Source: Flavobacterium flabelliforme
Lineage (GTDB): Bacteria; Bacteroidota; Bacteroidia; Flavobacteriales; Flavobacteriaceae
Length of the DNA stretch: 64,000 nucleotides
Assembly (NCBI RefSeq): GCF_017948675.1
Contig: NZ_JAGFBU010000009.1
Span: forward strand, 1-64,000
Direction of reading: 5' to 3'
Shown: positions 35,646-43,714 of the stretch, piece after piece
Layout: each line of letters begins with the position of its first letter
Numbering within the stretch: the stretch's first letter is position 1
The notes under the pieces: generated by a model
Database searches by the model: none
Seen by the model: the letters and a program-made list of their open reading frames with translations, nothing else
Told to the model about the DNA's origin: nothing
Translations under genes and position numbers: made by a program

Positions 35646-36026
35646 TTATGAATTGATTACATTAATTATTTTTAAGTTTTTAATGCCAGAAGGCAATTGC
35701 CATTCTACTTCAGCATCTTCTTTAAATCCAATAATTGCTACGCATAAAGGCGCTAATATTGAAACCTTTCCTTCCTTTAAGTTCGCTTGTGATGGCATCA
35801 CGATTTGAACTTTCATTTGCTGTTTGGTTTTTAAATCTTCAATGGTTACTTGCGAATTCATTCTAACAATGCTTTCGTCTACAACACCGTCTTTATTGAT
35901 AACGGCACGATCTAACTCTTGTGTTAGCAAAGCGATTTCTCTAATATTAGTGCTGTCTTTTGCGTTTTTAGTTAATTCTCTAAGAATGTTATAATCGGTA
36001 CTTGTTAAAACAGGTATTGGTTTCAT
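35646..36026 (-). CDS. GreA/GreB-family regulator, Rnk-like
   Basis: The 126-residue protein has a short N-terminal coiled coil (residues 10-45) and a C-terminal FKBP-like GreA domain. Its key segments are NSQVTIEDLKTKQQMKVQIVMPSQANLKEGKVSILAPLCVAIIGFKEDAEVEWQLP. This arrangement matches Rnk, the regulator of nucleoside diphosphate kinase that binds RNA polymerase but lacks the acidic tip needed for GreA-type transcript cleavage. It follows the FMN-glutamate-synthase-like gene by six bases and shares its transcript and attenuator-like leader. The link between the two is not explained by known function. Confidence 0.8.
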   Translation of the reverse strand: MKPIPVLTSTDYNILRELTKNAKDSTNIREIALLTQELDRAVINKDGVVDESIVRMNSQVTIEDLKTKQQMKVQIVMPSQANLKEGKVSILAPLCVAIIGFKEDAEVEWQLPSGIKNLKIINVINS

Positions 36027-36032
36027 GATGAT

Positions 36033-37586
36033 TTAATTTAAGGTTATTTTTTCGTTTTTAGCAGTTTTTTCAACATCGTTAAAAAATAATGAAGCAAAAC
36101 TTTCATTGGTTTTATGGTCAATTCGTCTGTAAAATACATTTGGAGTAATTGCTTTTGGACTGTCAAAACCACAAGCACCAATAAACTCTGCAAATGCTTT
36201 TAATGTATTGTTATGAAAATGTGCAACACGTACACTTTTGTCAGTAATATCCAATCCTTTGTACAATTTTTGATCTTGAGTAGCAATACCTACCGGACAT
36301 TTTCCGCTGTCGCATTGAAGCGCTTGGATGCATCCTAAGGCAAACATCATTCCTCTGGCGCTGTAACAAGCATCTGCTCCAAGAGACATCGCTTTAGCAA
36401 TATCAAAACCTGTAATGATTTTTCCAGAAGCCATAATTTTGATTTGATCTCTAAGACCATATTCTTTTAGAACTTTGCTAGCAAATATTACTCCATCTGC
36501 CATTGCCATTCCCATGTAATCAATAAATTCTAAAGGCGCTGCTCCAGTTCCTCCTTCAGCACCGTCAATAGTGATAAAATCGGGAACAATTCCTGTTTGT
36601 TTCATTGCTTCAATAATAGCAATAAACTCATCTTGACGACCAATACAAATTTTAAAACCAATTGGTTTACCATTTGAAAGTTCTCTCATTTTTTGTAAAA
36701 ACTGCAACAATTCTACACTGTTTGAAAAGGCAGTGTGTCCAGCTGGGGAGTGAACGGCTATATGAGGTTTAATATTTCTAATTTTAGCGATCTCTGGTGT
36801 ATTTTTCTCACCAGGTAATAGTCCACCATGTCCAGGTTTAGCACCTTGAGAGAGTTTTAATTCGATCATTTTAACTTGAGGATAAGCCGCTTTTTCTTTA
36901 AATAATTCTGGTGAAAATGAACCATCATCGTTTCTGCAACCAAAATATCCTGTTCCTATTTGCCATATTAAATCTCCACCTTCTAAGTGAAAATCACTAA
37001 TTCCACCTTCACCAGTATTATGAGCAAAACCACCCAATTGAGCTCCTTTATTTAGAGATGAAATAGCAGTTTTACTCAAAGCTCCGTAACTCATAGCACT
37101 GATATTGTAAATGCTGGCGCTATAAGGTTGAAGACATTGCTCATTTCCAACTGTAGTTCTAAAAAATTGCTTGTCTGCTCTTTTTGGGTAAATTGAATGT
37201 GCCGCCCATTCGTAACCAATACGGTTAGGATCATCTTGCATTCCAAATGAAATAGTTTGCTTTACATTTTTAGCTCTTTGATATACAATAGAACGTTGTC
37301 TGCGATTAAAAGGTTTTCCGTCTAATTCTCCTTCAAAGAAATACTGACGAATCTCAGGTCTAAAAGATTCTAACAAATATCTAAATCGACCTACGATTGG
37401 ATAATTTTTCCTAATAGTATGGCTCGGTTGAAACGTATCCTGAACTAATAAAACGAGTAATAGTAGTGGAACAATCAAAAAGAAGTAATTAATATCACCT
37501 AAGTAAGCCAATACACAAGTGATTACTAAAAATGAAATGGTAGCTAACCAAATAATTTGGTGTACTGCTAATTTTTTTAAAAACAT
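36033..37586 (-). CDS. FMN-dependent glutamate-synthase-like protein with N-terminal membrane segments
   Basis: Residues 1-50 form two hydrophobic helices (HQIIWLATISFLVITCVLAYL and YFFLIVPLLLLVLLV). From about 80 the protein is a GltB-type FMN barrel: NISAMSYGALSKTAI, NTGEGGISDFH, GAKPGHGGLLPGEKN, DGAEGGTGAAPLEFIDYMG, and the cluster cysteines QALQCDSGKCPVGIATQ. It lacks the amidotransferase and C-terminal helical domains of GltB, so it cannot make glutamate from glutamine on its own. The 517-residue architecture is widespread and annotated only as FMN-binding glutamate synthase family protein. The substrate is unknown; some relatives are methylamine-glutamate synthases. The leader upstream contains a mini-ORF and hairpins. 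Confidence 0.88.
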   Translation of the reverse strand: MFLKKLAVHQIIWLATISFLVITCVLAYLGDINYFFLIVPLLLLVLLVQDTFQPSHTIRKNYPIVGRFRYLLESFRPEIRQYFFEGELDGKPFNRRQRSIVYQRAKNVKQTISFGMQDDPNRIGYEWAAHSIYPKRADKQFFRTTVGNEQCLQPYSASIYNISAMSYGALSKTAISSLNKGAQLGGFAHNTGEGGISDFHLEGGDLIWQIGTGYFGCRNDDGSFSPELFKEKAAYPQVKMIELKLSQGAKPGHGGLLPGEKNTPEIAKIRNIKPHIAVHSPAGHTAFSNSVELLQFLQKMRELSNGKPIGFKICIGRQDEFIAIIEAMKQTGIVPDFITIDGAEGGTGAAPLEFIDYMGMAMADGVIFASKVLKEYGLRDQIKIMASGKIITGFDIAKAMSLGADACYSARGMMFALGCIQALQCDSGKCPVGIATQDQKLYKGLDITDKSVRVAHFHNNTLKAFAEFIGACGFDSPKAITPNVFYRRIDHKTNESFASLFFNDVEKTAKNEKITLN

Positions 37587-37670
37587 GTTTTTATATTTTT
37601 TAAATTAGATTTAGGCATTAAAAAGATAGCTTTTTAAAACCGCAGAATAAATAAATGATGTTAAGTAAAA

Positions 37671-37709
37671 CCTTCGTCTGGAAGTAGTTTGTTTTTATAT
37701 AGACGAAGG
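37671..37709 (-). promoter_or_regulatory. Terminator-like hairpin in the leader of the FMN-glutamate-synthase-like gene
   Basis: CCTTCGTCT and AGACGAAGG form a perfect 9-bp stem with a 21-base loop. In the transcript it is followed by UUUUACUU, so it can act as a weak terminator. The upstream sequence CCTTTGTC (plus strand GACAAAGG, 37717-37724) can pair with the same 3' arm with one wobble, giving a competing structure. This is the arrangement expected of an attenuator; unproven. Confidence 0.5.
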
Positions 37710-37741
37710 TCTAATTGACAAAGGCTTTTGAATGTGAAAAT

Positions 37742-37783
37742 TTAGCGACAAGCACAAAATCCTCTTTGAAAAAAGAGGTACAT
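37742..37783 (-). CDS. Candidate leader peptide with Cys-Ala-Cys-Arg end
   Basis: A 13-codon frame reads MYLFFQRGFCACR and stops 33 bases before the terminator-like hairpin. Its first codons lie in another hairpin (CCTCTTT/AAAGAGG, 37761-37778) that could cover the start. The two cysteine codons near the end are the sort of signal used in leader-peptide attenuation. No strong ribosome binding site is visible. An overlapping 33-codon frame (37711-37812, MKTFSNVPPT...) in another phase is an alternative. Both are inferences from position. Confidence 0.4.
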   Translation of the reverse strand: MYLFFQRGFCACR

Positions 37784-37832
37784 GTTGGCGGTACGTTTGA
37801 AAAGGTTTTCATAAACATTAAATTACACAGTG

Positions 37833-37840
37833 CAAAAGTA
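37833..37840 (-). promoter_or_regulatory. -7 element of the FMN-glutamate-synthase-like operon
   Basis: The minus strand reads TACTTTTG, matching TAnnTTTG. Transcription from here gives a leader of about 240 nt before the start codon at 37586, long for this genome. From here to 37994 nothing else is seen. Confidence 0.5.
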
Positions 37841-37994
37841 CATTCATTTTTCGTTATAAATAACTTTTTTTTCTTTTTATGTTAATTTTAGCGTTCTTTA
37901 TCAGTTCATTCTTGCATCCTTCTTAAAAATACTGCCTTAAATATGTAGATTTAATTTTTTTTAAATAAGTAATAATGTAAAAAATCAAATTAAA

Positions 37995-38330
37995 ATGGAA
38001 CTAACTTGGAATGATTTTGAAAAAGTAGCTATGCATGTTGGTACTATTATGATGGTGAATGATTTTCCAGAAGCCCAAAAACCAGCGTATCAAATCACTA
38101 TTGATTTTGGAGAAACGATTGGTATCAGGAAATCCTCTGCTCAAATAACGAAACGATACCCTAAAGCAGATTTAATAGGAAGACAAATTATCGCTGTAAT
38201 TAACTTTCCTAAAAAGCAAATAGGGAAATTTGGGAGTGAATGTTTAGTTCTTGGTGCAGTAGGCGAGGATGGAGACGTAGTTTTGATCGCTCCTGATTTT
38301 AAGATCGAGAACGGATTGCGCATAGGGTAA
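37995..38330 (+). CDS. tRNA-binding domain protein, CsaA-like
   Basis: The 111-residue protein is a single OB-fold tRNA-binding domain: ADFEKVAMHVGTI-like WNDFEKVAMHVGTI at the start, IDFGETIGIRKSSAQITKRY, GRQIIAVINFPKKQIGKFGSECLVLGA, and DGDVVLIAPD near the end. This matches CsaA, a dimeric protein first described as an export chaperone and structurally like the tRNA-binding C-terminal domain of methionyl-tRNA synthetase. The gene begins a short plus-strand cluster with the next gene 38 bp downstream. The biological role is uncertain. Confidence 0.85.
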   Translation: MELTWNDFEKVAMHVGTIMMVNDFPEAQKPAYQITIDFGETIGIRKSSAQITKRYPKADLIGRQIIAVINFPKKQIGKFGSECLVLGAVGEDGDVVLIAPDFKIENGLRIG

Positions 38331-38368
38331 CTGATTATTAATAATATAAATTAAATTAAATACAAAAG

Positions 38369-38872
38369 ATGAATACTATTCAAAACTATAATTTACCAAT
38401 TTTTGGAGAAATTGACCTTAATAATTTAGAGGATTACTATCAAAAAGAGATTGTAATTAATGGTAATAAAATTGTTGCCAATTTAAGTTTTGACGAGAAA
38501 AACGTCACGGCAAAAAACTTTAAAACCATCGAAAAAGCATTACATGAAATTAATAAATTTGAAAATATAGCTAAAACAGCAATTGAGAATGATTTTAATA
38601 ACGGAACGGAAGTCAAAGAATATATAGAACAAAATTTAGACGAAATTGATTTTGAGCAATTAAACTTAAAAATAGATCATTCCGATTTTGTAAATTCAGT
38701 TGAAAATGAAATGTATAAAAAACTTCATTTAGTTACTGTTACTTTCTATCCAGAATATGATGAGGAACATATCGTTTTTGATTATACAATAGGAAAAAAA
38801 CTAACAGATCTTTTGATAGCAGTTAAGTTTAATTATAATGGAGAATTGCAAGATCTAGTTATAGAAAGCTAA
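38369..38872 (+). CDS. DUF2004-like protein of unknown function
   Basis: The 167-residue acidic, soluble protein opens with YNLPIFGEIDLNNLEDYYQKEIVINGNKIVANLSFDE, a segment resembling DUF2004-type proteins (short beta sheet with a leading LPIFGEI motif), then a helical middle and a C-terminal sheet (HLVTVTFYPEYDEEHIVFDYTIGKKLTDLLIAVKFNYNGEL). There is no signal peptide or membrane segment. Such proteins are often found near contact-dependent or immunity genes, but no toxin partner is present here. It lies 38 bp after the CsaA-like gene on the same strand; the shared transcript is likely. Function unknown. Confidence 0.6.
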   Translation: MNTIQNYNLPIFGEIDLNNLEDYYQKEIVINGNKIVANLSFDEKNVTAKNFKTIEKALHEINKFENIAKTAIENDFNNGTEVKEYIEQNLDEIDFEQLNLKIDHSDFVNSVENEMYKKLHLVTVTFYPEYDEEHIVFDYTIGKKLTDLLIAVKFNYNGELQDLVIES

Positions 38873-39006
38873 AAAAAAAACTAAGTGAGTTAAATTTTTA
38901 ATCCACTTAAAGTCTTATTTATATTATTTTTTACAAAGAAATAATATAAACTTTACAAATTTGCTAATTAAAGGTATGGCTAAATAATTTTAAATTATTA
39001 TTTTAT

Positions 39007-39050
39007 AAAAAAAAAGTCCAAAAAAAACATTGTTTTTCTGGACTTTTTTA
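39007..39050. terminator. Bidirectional terminator between the DUF2004-like and PUR genes
   Basis: The stem AAAAAGTCCA / TGGACTTTTT (with internal A/T pairing) lies between convergent genes and gives T runs both ways. A weaker AAGTG/CACTT hairpin precedes it at about 38882-38908. Confidence 0.8.
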
Positions 39051-39068
39051 ATTGTAAGTAAATAAAAA

Positions 39069-39449
39069 TTAAATATCATCAAATTCTATATTGGTAAAAG
39101 TTGATGTTTGAGGTATGAAATCGTCATCTGTTTTTTCAGTAACGTATTCTTTCTTGAAATCTTTTTGGTGTCTTTCTGAAATTACTTCTTCTCCTTTATG
39201 ATTTAAGACATAAGAAGTCATTTCTTCTAGAATTTCTGCAAAAGCAGTAAAGTCTTCTTTATATAAATAGATTTTATGTTTTTTGAAGTGAAATGATCCA
39301 TCTTCTTCAGTAAACTTTTTGCTTTCGGTAATGGTAATGTAATAATCATCTGCTTTTGTAGCTCTCACATCAAAGAAATATGTTCTTCTTCCAGCTCGTA
39401 AAACTTTAGAAAATATCTCTTCTTTTTCTAACATGTCATGTTCTCTCAT
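39069..39449 (-). CDS. PUR family DNA/RNA-binding protein (DUF3276)
   Basis: The 126-residue protein (start MREHDMLEKEE at 39449; five extra codons upstream are less likely) has the strongly conserved KEEIFSKVLRAGRRTYFFDVRATKADDYYITITESKK segment. A second half follows (FHFKKHKIYLYKEDFTAFAEILEEMTSYV), together forming the beta-beta-beta-beta-alpha PUR fold that binds purine-rich single strands; bacterial relatives bind RNA. The tail to residue 126 is acidic and low-complexity. The gene is immediately upstream of no other and downstream of the ABC exporter gene, with 71 bp between. It is a hallmark gene of Bacteroidota. Confidence 0.92.
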   Translation of the reverse strand: MREHDMLEKEEIFSKVLRAGRRTYFFDVRATKADDYYITITESKKFTEEDGSFHFKKHKIYLYKEDFTAFAEILEEMTSYVLNHKGEEVISERHQKDFKKEYVTEKTDDDFIPQTSTFTNIEFDDI

Positions 39450-39520
39450 AATCCTTTCTATCAATTTATGGTTGTTAACTAGTATCCAAAAATCTATAAA
39501 AAATATGTATTACACAACAA

Positions 39521-41281
39521 TTAAAGCATTTCTTTTTCTGAAAGTTGCTTCAAATACAAAGCAGAATAATAACCTTCTTGATTTATCAATTGATTATGAG
39601 AACCTTGTTGAATAATTTGCCCATTATCCATAATGATGATTTTATCAGCATTTTTAGCTGACGAAACACGGTGACTTACTATTATGGTAGTTTTGTCTTT
39701 ACAGATGTCATTAAGGTTATTTAATATCGTTTCTTCTGTCTGCGTATCAACGGCAGATAAACAATCATCAAATAGTAAAATTGGAGGATTCTTTATAATG
39801 GCTCTAGCAATAGAAACTCTTTGTTTTTGTCCTCCAGAAAGTGTAATTCCTCTTTCGCCAAGAACGGTTTCGTATTGCTTATTAAAGCCCATAATGTTAT
39901 CATGCACAACGGCACTTTTGGCAGCGGCTTTTACTTCCTCGTCTGTAGCATCAGCTTTACCAAACATAATATTGTTCTTAATACTATCAGAGAATAGGAA
40001 AGCATCTTGAGGAACGATTCCAATGCTATTACGTAAATCGAATAAGTTGATCGTGCTGATCTCGTTTTTATCAATGTTAATAGCTCCTTCGGTAACATCG
40101 TACATGCGTGAAATCAAAGATAAAATTGTTGATTTTCCTGATCCGGTTTTTCCTAAAATGGCTAAAGTTTCTCCTTTTTTTACAGTAAAAGAGATGTTTT
40201 TAAGCGCTGTTATATTAGTATCTTGATAAGTGTAACTTACATTTTCAAAAGAAATTGAACCTTCAATTATAGATTTATTTTGATTCTTGTTTTTTATTTC
40301 TGGTTCTATTTTTAAAAACTCATTCAGTCTTTTTTGAGAAGCTTCTGCTTCCTGAACCATTGAGGAAACCCAACCTAATGAAGCCACAGGCCAAGTAAGC
40401 ATATTGACATATAAAATAAATTCAGCAATTGTTCCAATGTTTTTTATAGTGCCGTCGATATACATTAAACCTCCAAAATAAATAACCACAAGGTTACTAA
40501 TTCCTATTAAAGCTAACATCAAAGGACCAAATAAAGATTGCACTTTAGCTAAATTCAAACTTTTGCTTTTGCTTTCATTTGCCAAATTCACCATATTTGC
40601 TTGATGCTGATTTTCCATAGAGTAAGCTTTGATTACTCGGATACCAGAAAATATCTCTTGCGAAAAACTAGAAACTTTTGAGAGATACTGTTGAAAAATA
40701 GTACTTCTAACATTAATTTCAGAGCTTAATTTAAAAATAGCATAGGATAAAATAGGTAGAGGTAAGATTGTATACAGCGTTAGTCGTGGCGATACATTAT
40801 ACATATATACAATAACTATAGTAAATCGAATGACTGTATTAATGGTGTACATTACTGCAGGCCCCACATACATTCTTACTTTAGAAACATCTTCACTAAT
40901 ACGATTCATTAAATCTCCAGTACGATTTTGCTTATAAAAGTTTTGAGATAAGTTTTCGTATTGACGGAAAACTTCGTTTTTCAAATCAAATTCGATGTGT
41001 CTCGACATTACAATTAAGGTTTGTCTCATTAAAAAAGTAAGAAAACCTGCAATTATCGTTGTGGCAATAATCAATAAGATATTCGAAATTAATTCGTCAT
41101 AAATAACAGCTTTTGCCACTGTTTTATCTTTAGCAAAAGCTTCAATAACCTTAAATGATTTACTAATCAATTTAGGGGTAAAGAGCATGAATATTTGTGC
41201 GATTATGGTAAAAATAATTCCTAGTAAGAAACTGTATTTATATTTGACAAAGTATTTGTTGAGATAGCGTAATTCTTTCAT
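39521..41281 (-). CDS. ABC exporter, half-transporter with fused ATPase
   Basis: The 586-residue half-transporter has six hydrophobic helices in residues 15-320 and a C-terminal ATPase. Walker A is GKTGSGKS (377-384), the Q-loop is VPQD, the signature is LSGGQKQR (481-488), Walker B is ILLFDD (501-506), and the switch is SHR. The residue after Walker B is Asp (D506) instead of the usual catalytic Glu, which could slow ATP hydrolysis. The protein resembles MsbA/BmrA-type lipid or multidrug exporters and probably works as a homodimer, since no second half-transporter is adjacent. Substrate unknown. It shares no overlap with the PUR gene but may be co-transcribed with it. Confidence 0.9.
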   Translation of the reverse strand: MKELRYLNKYFVKYKYSFLLGIIFTIIAQIFMLFTPKLISKSFKVIEAFAKDKTVAKAVIYDELISNILLIIATTIIAGFLTFLMRQTLIVMSRHIEFDLKNEVFRQYENLSQNFYKQNRTGDLMNRISEDVSKVRMYVGPAVMYTINTVIRFTIVIVYMYNVSPRLTLYTILPLPILSYAIFKLSSEINVRSTIFQQYLSKVSSFSQEIFSGIRVIKAYSMENQHQANMVNLANESKSKSLNLAKVQSLFGPLMLALIGISNLVVIYFGGLMYIDGTIKNIGTIAEFILYVNMLTWPVASLGWVSSMVQEAEASQKRLNEFLKIEPEIKNKNQNKSIIEGSISFENVSYTYQDTNITALKNISFTVKKGETLAILGKTGSGKSTILSLISRMYDVTEGAINIDKNEISTINLFDLRNSIGIVPQDAFLFSDSIKNNIMFGKADATDEEVKAAAKSAVVHDNIMGFNKQYETVLGERGITLSGGQKQRVSIARAIIKNPPILLFDDCLSAVDTQTEETILNNLNDICKDKTTIIVSHRVSSAKNADKIIIMDNGQIIQQGSHNQLINQEGYYSALYLKQLSEKEML

Positions 41282-41428
41282 TATTTTATGATATTCTGTG
41301 TTGAAATTGATTTATTTTTAGAATTAAGTTTCGAATTTGATAAATTCATTAAATAAACTAAAAGATTAATTTAATTATCGAATTAACGATTTTTTGACAA
41401 AACAGCAATAGATCTTTATTTTTTTGTG

Positions 41429-41436
41429 TAAATTTG
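41429..41436 (+). promoter_or_regulatory. -7 element of the amino-acid dehydrogenase gene
   Basis: TAAATTTG fits TAnnTTTG, 50 bases before the ATG at 41487. A palindrome TTAATT-ATCG-AATTAA at 41371-41386 lies about 45 bases upstream and may be regulatory. Confidence 0.5.
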
Positions 41437-41486
41437 AATTGTCTTTTTGACAAATTCATAATTTTATCACTATAAAAAATTACACT

Positions 41487-42593
41487 ATGAACGCAGCTTT
41501 CACAACCGGGAAGGAACTTCAAAAAATGGATCCCGTTTTTGGCCAAATGTCATTTGATGATCACGAGCAAATTGTATTTTGTAACGACAAAGATACGGGT
41601 TTAAAAGCAATTATTGGTATTCATAATTCAGTTATGGGTCCAGCTTTAGGAGGAACAAGGATGTATAATTACGCAAATGAATGGGAAGCATTAAATGATG
41701 TTTTGCGTCTTTCCAGAGGAATGACTTTCAAAGCGGCAATTACAGGACTAGATATAGGAGGTGGTAAAGCGGTAATTATTGGAGACGCTAAAACTCAAAA
41801 AACACCCGAATTAATGCGCAAGTTTGGTGAGTTTGTTCACTCTCTAAGTGGTAGGTATATCACTGCTGAAGATGTCGGAATGGAAACTAAAGACATGGAT
41901 ATTGTAAGAGATGTTACGCCATACGTTACGGGTATTTCTGAAGAAAGAGGAGGTTCTGGAAATCCTTCTCCAGTTACTGCTTATGGTGTTTTCATGGGAA
42001 TGAAGGCGGCTGCTAAGCAAAAATTTGGCTCCGATAATTTGAGTGGTAAAAAGGTTTTAGTACAAGGAATTGGTCACGTTGGAGAAACTTTAGTAGAGTA
42101 TTTGACAAAAGAAGGTGCTATTGTTACTATTGCAGATATCAATGAAGAAAAACTAAATGAAGTAAGTACAAAGTATCATTCAGAAATTTATAGAGGTGAA
42201 GATTTATATACAGCTGATGTAGATATTTATGCGCCTTGTGCAATGGGAGCGACGCTAAATGATGATACGGTGCGTAAAATTAAAGCAAAAGTTATTGCAG
42301 GTGCTGCCAATAATCAATTAGCAGATGAGAATATTCACGGTGCAATTCTTCAAGAAAGAGGCATCTTGTATGCTCCGGATTTCTTGATTAATGCGGGCGG
42401 AATAATTAATGTTTATGCGGAGTTAGCACATTATGATAAAGCTGAAATTATGCGTAAAACCGAAAATATCTATAACACTACTTTAGAAATATTCGATTTT
42501 GCAATTGCTAATAATATCACTACTCACAAAGCTGCTCTAACTATTGCTCAAAATCGTATTGATCAGAGAAAATTAGAGAATAGTAAGAAATAA
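41487..42593 (+). CDS. Glu/Leu/Phe/Val dehydrogenase (leucine dehydrogenase-like)
   Basis: The enzyme oxidatively deaminates a branched-chain or similar amino acid with NAD. The 368-residue protein has the substrate-binding segment GPALGGTRMYNYANEWEALNDVLRLSRGMTFKAAITGLDIGGGKAVI, containing the catalytic lysine in GGGKAV. TAEDVGMETKDMDIV follows, then the NAD-binding GIGHVGETLVEYL and the conserved IAGAANNQL and APDFLINAGGIINVYAEL. The sequence is of the short leucine-dehydrogenase type, not the long glutamate dehydrogenase type. The precise substrate (Leu, Val or Phe) is not readable. It is monocistronic and followed by a hairpin. Confidence 0.88.
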   Translation: MNAAFTTGKELQKMDPVFGQMSFDDHEQIVFCNDKDTGLKAIIGIHNSVMGPALGGTRMYNYANEWEALNDVLRLSRGMTFKAAITGLDIGGGKAVIIGDAKTQKTPELMRKFGEFVHSLSGRYITAEDVGMETKDMDIVRDVTPYVTGISEERGGSGNPSPVTAYGVFMGMKAAAKQKFGSDNLSGKKVLVQGIGHVGETLVEYLTKEGAIVTIADINEEKLNEVSTKYHSEIYRGEDLYTADVDIYAPCAMGATLNDDTVRKIKAKVIAGAANNQLADENIHGAILQERGILYAPDFLINAGGIINVYAELAHYDKAEIMRKTENIYNTTLEIFDFAIANNITTHKAALTIAQNRIDQRKLENSKK

Positions 42594-42600
42594 TTTTTTT

Positions 42601-42652
42601 CAGCAAACACCTATAGCGATTCCATTCGTGACTTCGTAGTGGGTGTTTGCTG
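42601..42652 (+). terminator. Long-loop hairpin after the amino-acid dehydrogenase gene
   Basis: CAGCAAACACC (42601-42611) and GGTGTTTGCTG (42642-42652) form a perfect 11-bp stem with a 30-base loop, eight bases after the stop codon. The tail is only weakly T-rich (ACTTTT), and a T run lies before the stem instead, so it may protect the mRNA 3' end rather than act as a pure terminator. Confidence 0.6.
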
Positions 42653-42703
42653 AATACTTTTAAAATAAGCCACTATATATTTTATTTTAAAAAAGGAAAT
42701 TCT

Positions 42704-42711
42704 TATTTTTG
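42704..42711 (+). promoter_or_regulatory. -7 element of nusB-yajC
   Basis: TATTTTTG fits TAnnTTTG. It lies inside the longer reading frame of nusB and shows that the gene starts further downstream, at the GTG at 42740. Confidence 0.6.
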
Positions 42712-42739
42712 CACCCTAATTAATAAAAGTTCTTACAAG

Positions 42740-43684
42740 GTGGTAAATAGAAGACACATTCGCGTCAAAGTTATGCAGTCCATTTATGCGATGCATCAAA
42801 GTGGTTCAGATAATCTAGAGAAAGAAGAAAAATTCCTTTTTTATAGCATCGATAATATTCAAGATTTATACCTTATAATGCTCTCTTCGCTTATTGAAAT
42901 TTGTAAAACAGAAACTGTCTTTTTACATAAATCAAGCCTTAAGCATCTTGCAACTCCAGAAGAGCGTAAGCCGAACGAAAAATTCATTAAAAATCAAATT
43001 TTTCAAATTCTTTCCGAAAACAACTCATTAAGTATTGCGCTGGAAAACCGTAAAATTAATAATTGGTCTTTAAATGACGATTATATTTTATTGCTTTTGA
43101 GTGATATTAAAGCTAGTCAATTGTATGCTGATTACATGAGTAATGCTGTGAATACATTTGAAGAAGATCGACAATTTATCGTTGATTTGTTTATGGATGT
43201 AATTGTGCCTAATGAAAAGCTGTATGAATATCTAGAAGATGATAAGTTAACTTGGGTTGATGATATTCCTTTAGTGAATACCCATATTATTAAGCAATTA
43301 AAAGCAATTAAGTCTGGCGAAAATGATAATTTTAGAGTTCCAAAATTATTTAAAGACAATGAGGATAAGGATTTTGTAAAAGACTTGTTTAGAAAAACAG
43401 TTTTAAACGAAAAAGAATTGGCTAAGGAATATTTAGACAAAACACCTAATTGGGACAGTGAGAGAATTGCCGAGATTGACACTATTATCCTTAAAATGGC
43501 TATATGTGAATTTCTAAAATTCCCTTCAATTCCTGTAAAAGTAACACTTAATGAATATTTAGAAGTTGCAAAGGAATATTCTACTCCAAAAAGTAGTATT
43601 TTTATCAACGGAATTTTAGATAATTTAGTAAAAGAACTTGAGAAAAGTAAAAGAATCATTAAAGCTGGTCGTGGTTTAATGTAA
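42740..43684 (+). CDS. nusB: Transcription antitermination factor NusB, long Bacteroidota form
   Basis: NusB with S10 binds boxA in rRNA leaders and supports antitermination. I start translation at the GTG at 42740 ((M)VNRRHIRVKVMQSIYAMHQSG): it precedes the conserved arginine-rich N-terminus and leaves 28 bases from the -7 element. The longer frame would begin upstream of the promoter. The 314-residue product contains an insert of about 150 residues and ends with the NusB core (DSERIAEIDTIILKMAICEFLKFPSIPVKVTLNEYLEVAKEYSTPKSSIFINGILDNLV). This long form is, as I recall, standard in Bacteroidota. It is followed by yajC in the same operon. Confidence 0.9.
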   Translation: MVNRRHIRVKVMQSIYAMHQSGSDNLEKEEKFLFYSIDNIQDLYLIMLSSLIEICKTETVFLHKSSLKHLATPEERKPNEKFIKNQIFQILSENNSLSIALENRKINNWSLNDDYILLLLSDIKASQLYADYMSNAVNTFEEDRQFIVDLFMDVIVPNEKLYEYLEDDKLTWVDDIPLVNTHIIKQLKAIKSGENDNFRVPKLFKDNEDKDFVKDLFRKTVLNEKELAKEYLDKTPNWDSERIAEIDTIILKMAICEFLKFPSIPVKVTLNEYLEVAKEYSTPKSSIFINGILDNLVKELEKSKRIIKAGRGLM

Positions 43685-43714
43685 TAATTAATTAATAAAA
43701 AGAGAATTAAAATT

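Noticed and set aside
37711..37812. 33-codon frame MKTFSNVPPT overlapping the FCACR mini-ORF
   Set aside because: Kept only as an alternative: no domain or clear ribosome binding site, and its composition is ordinary. It cannot be excluded.
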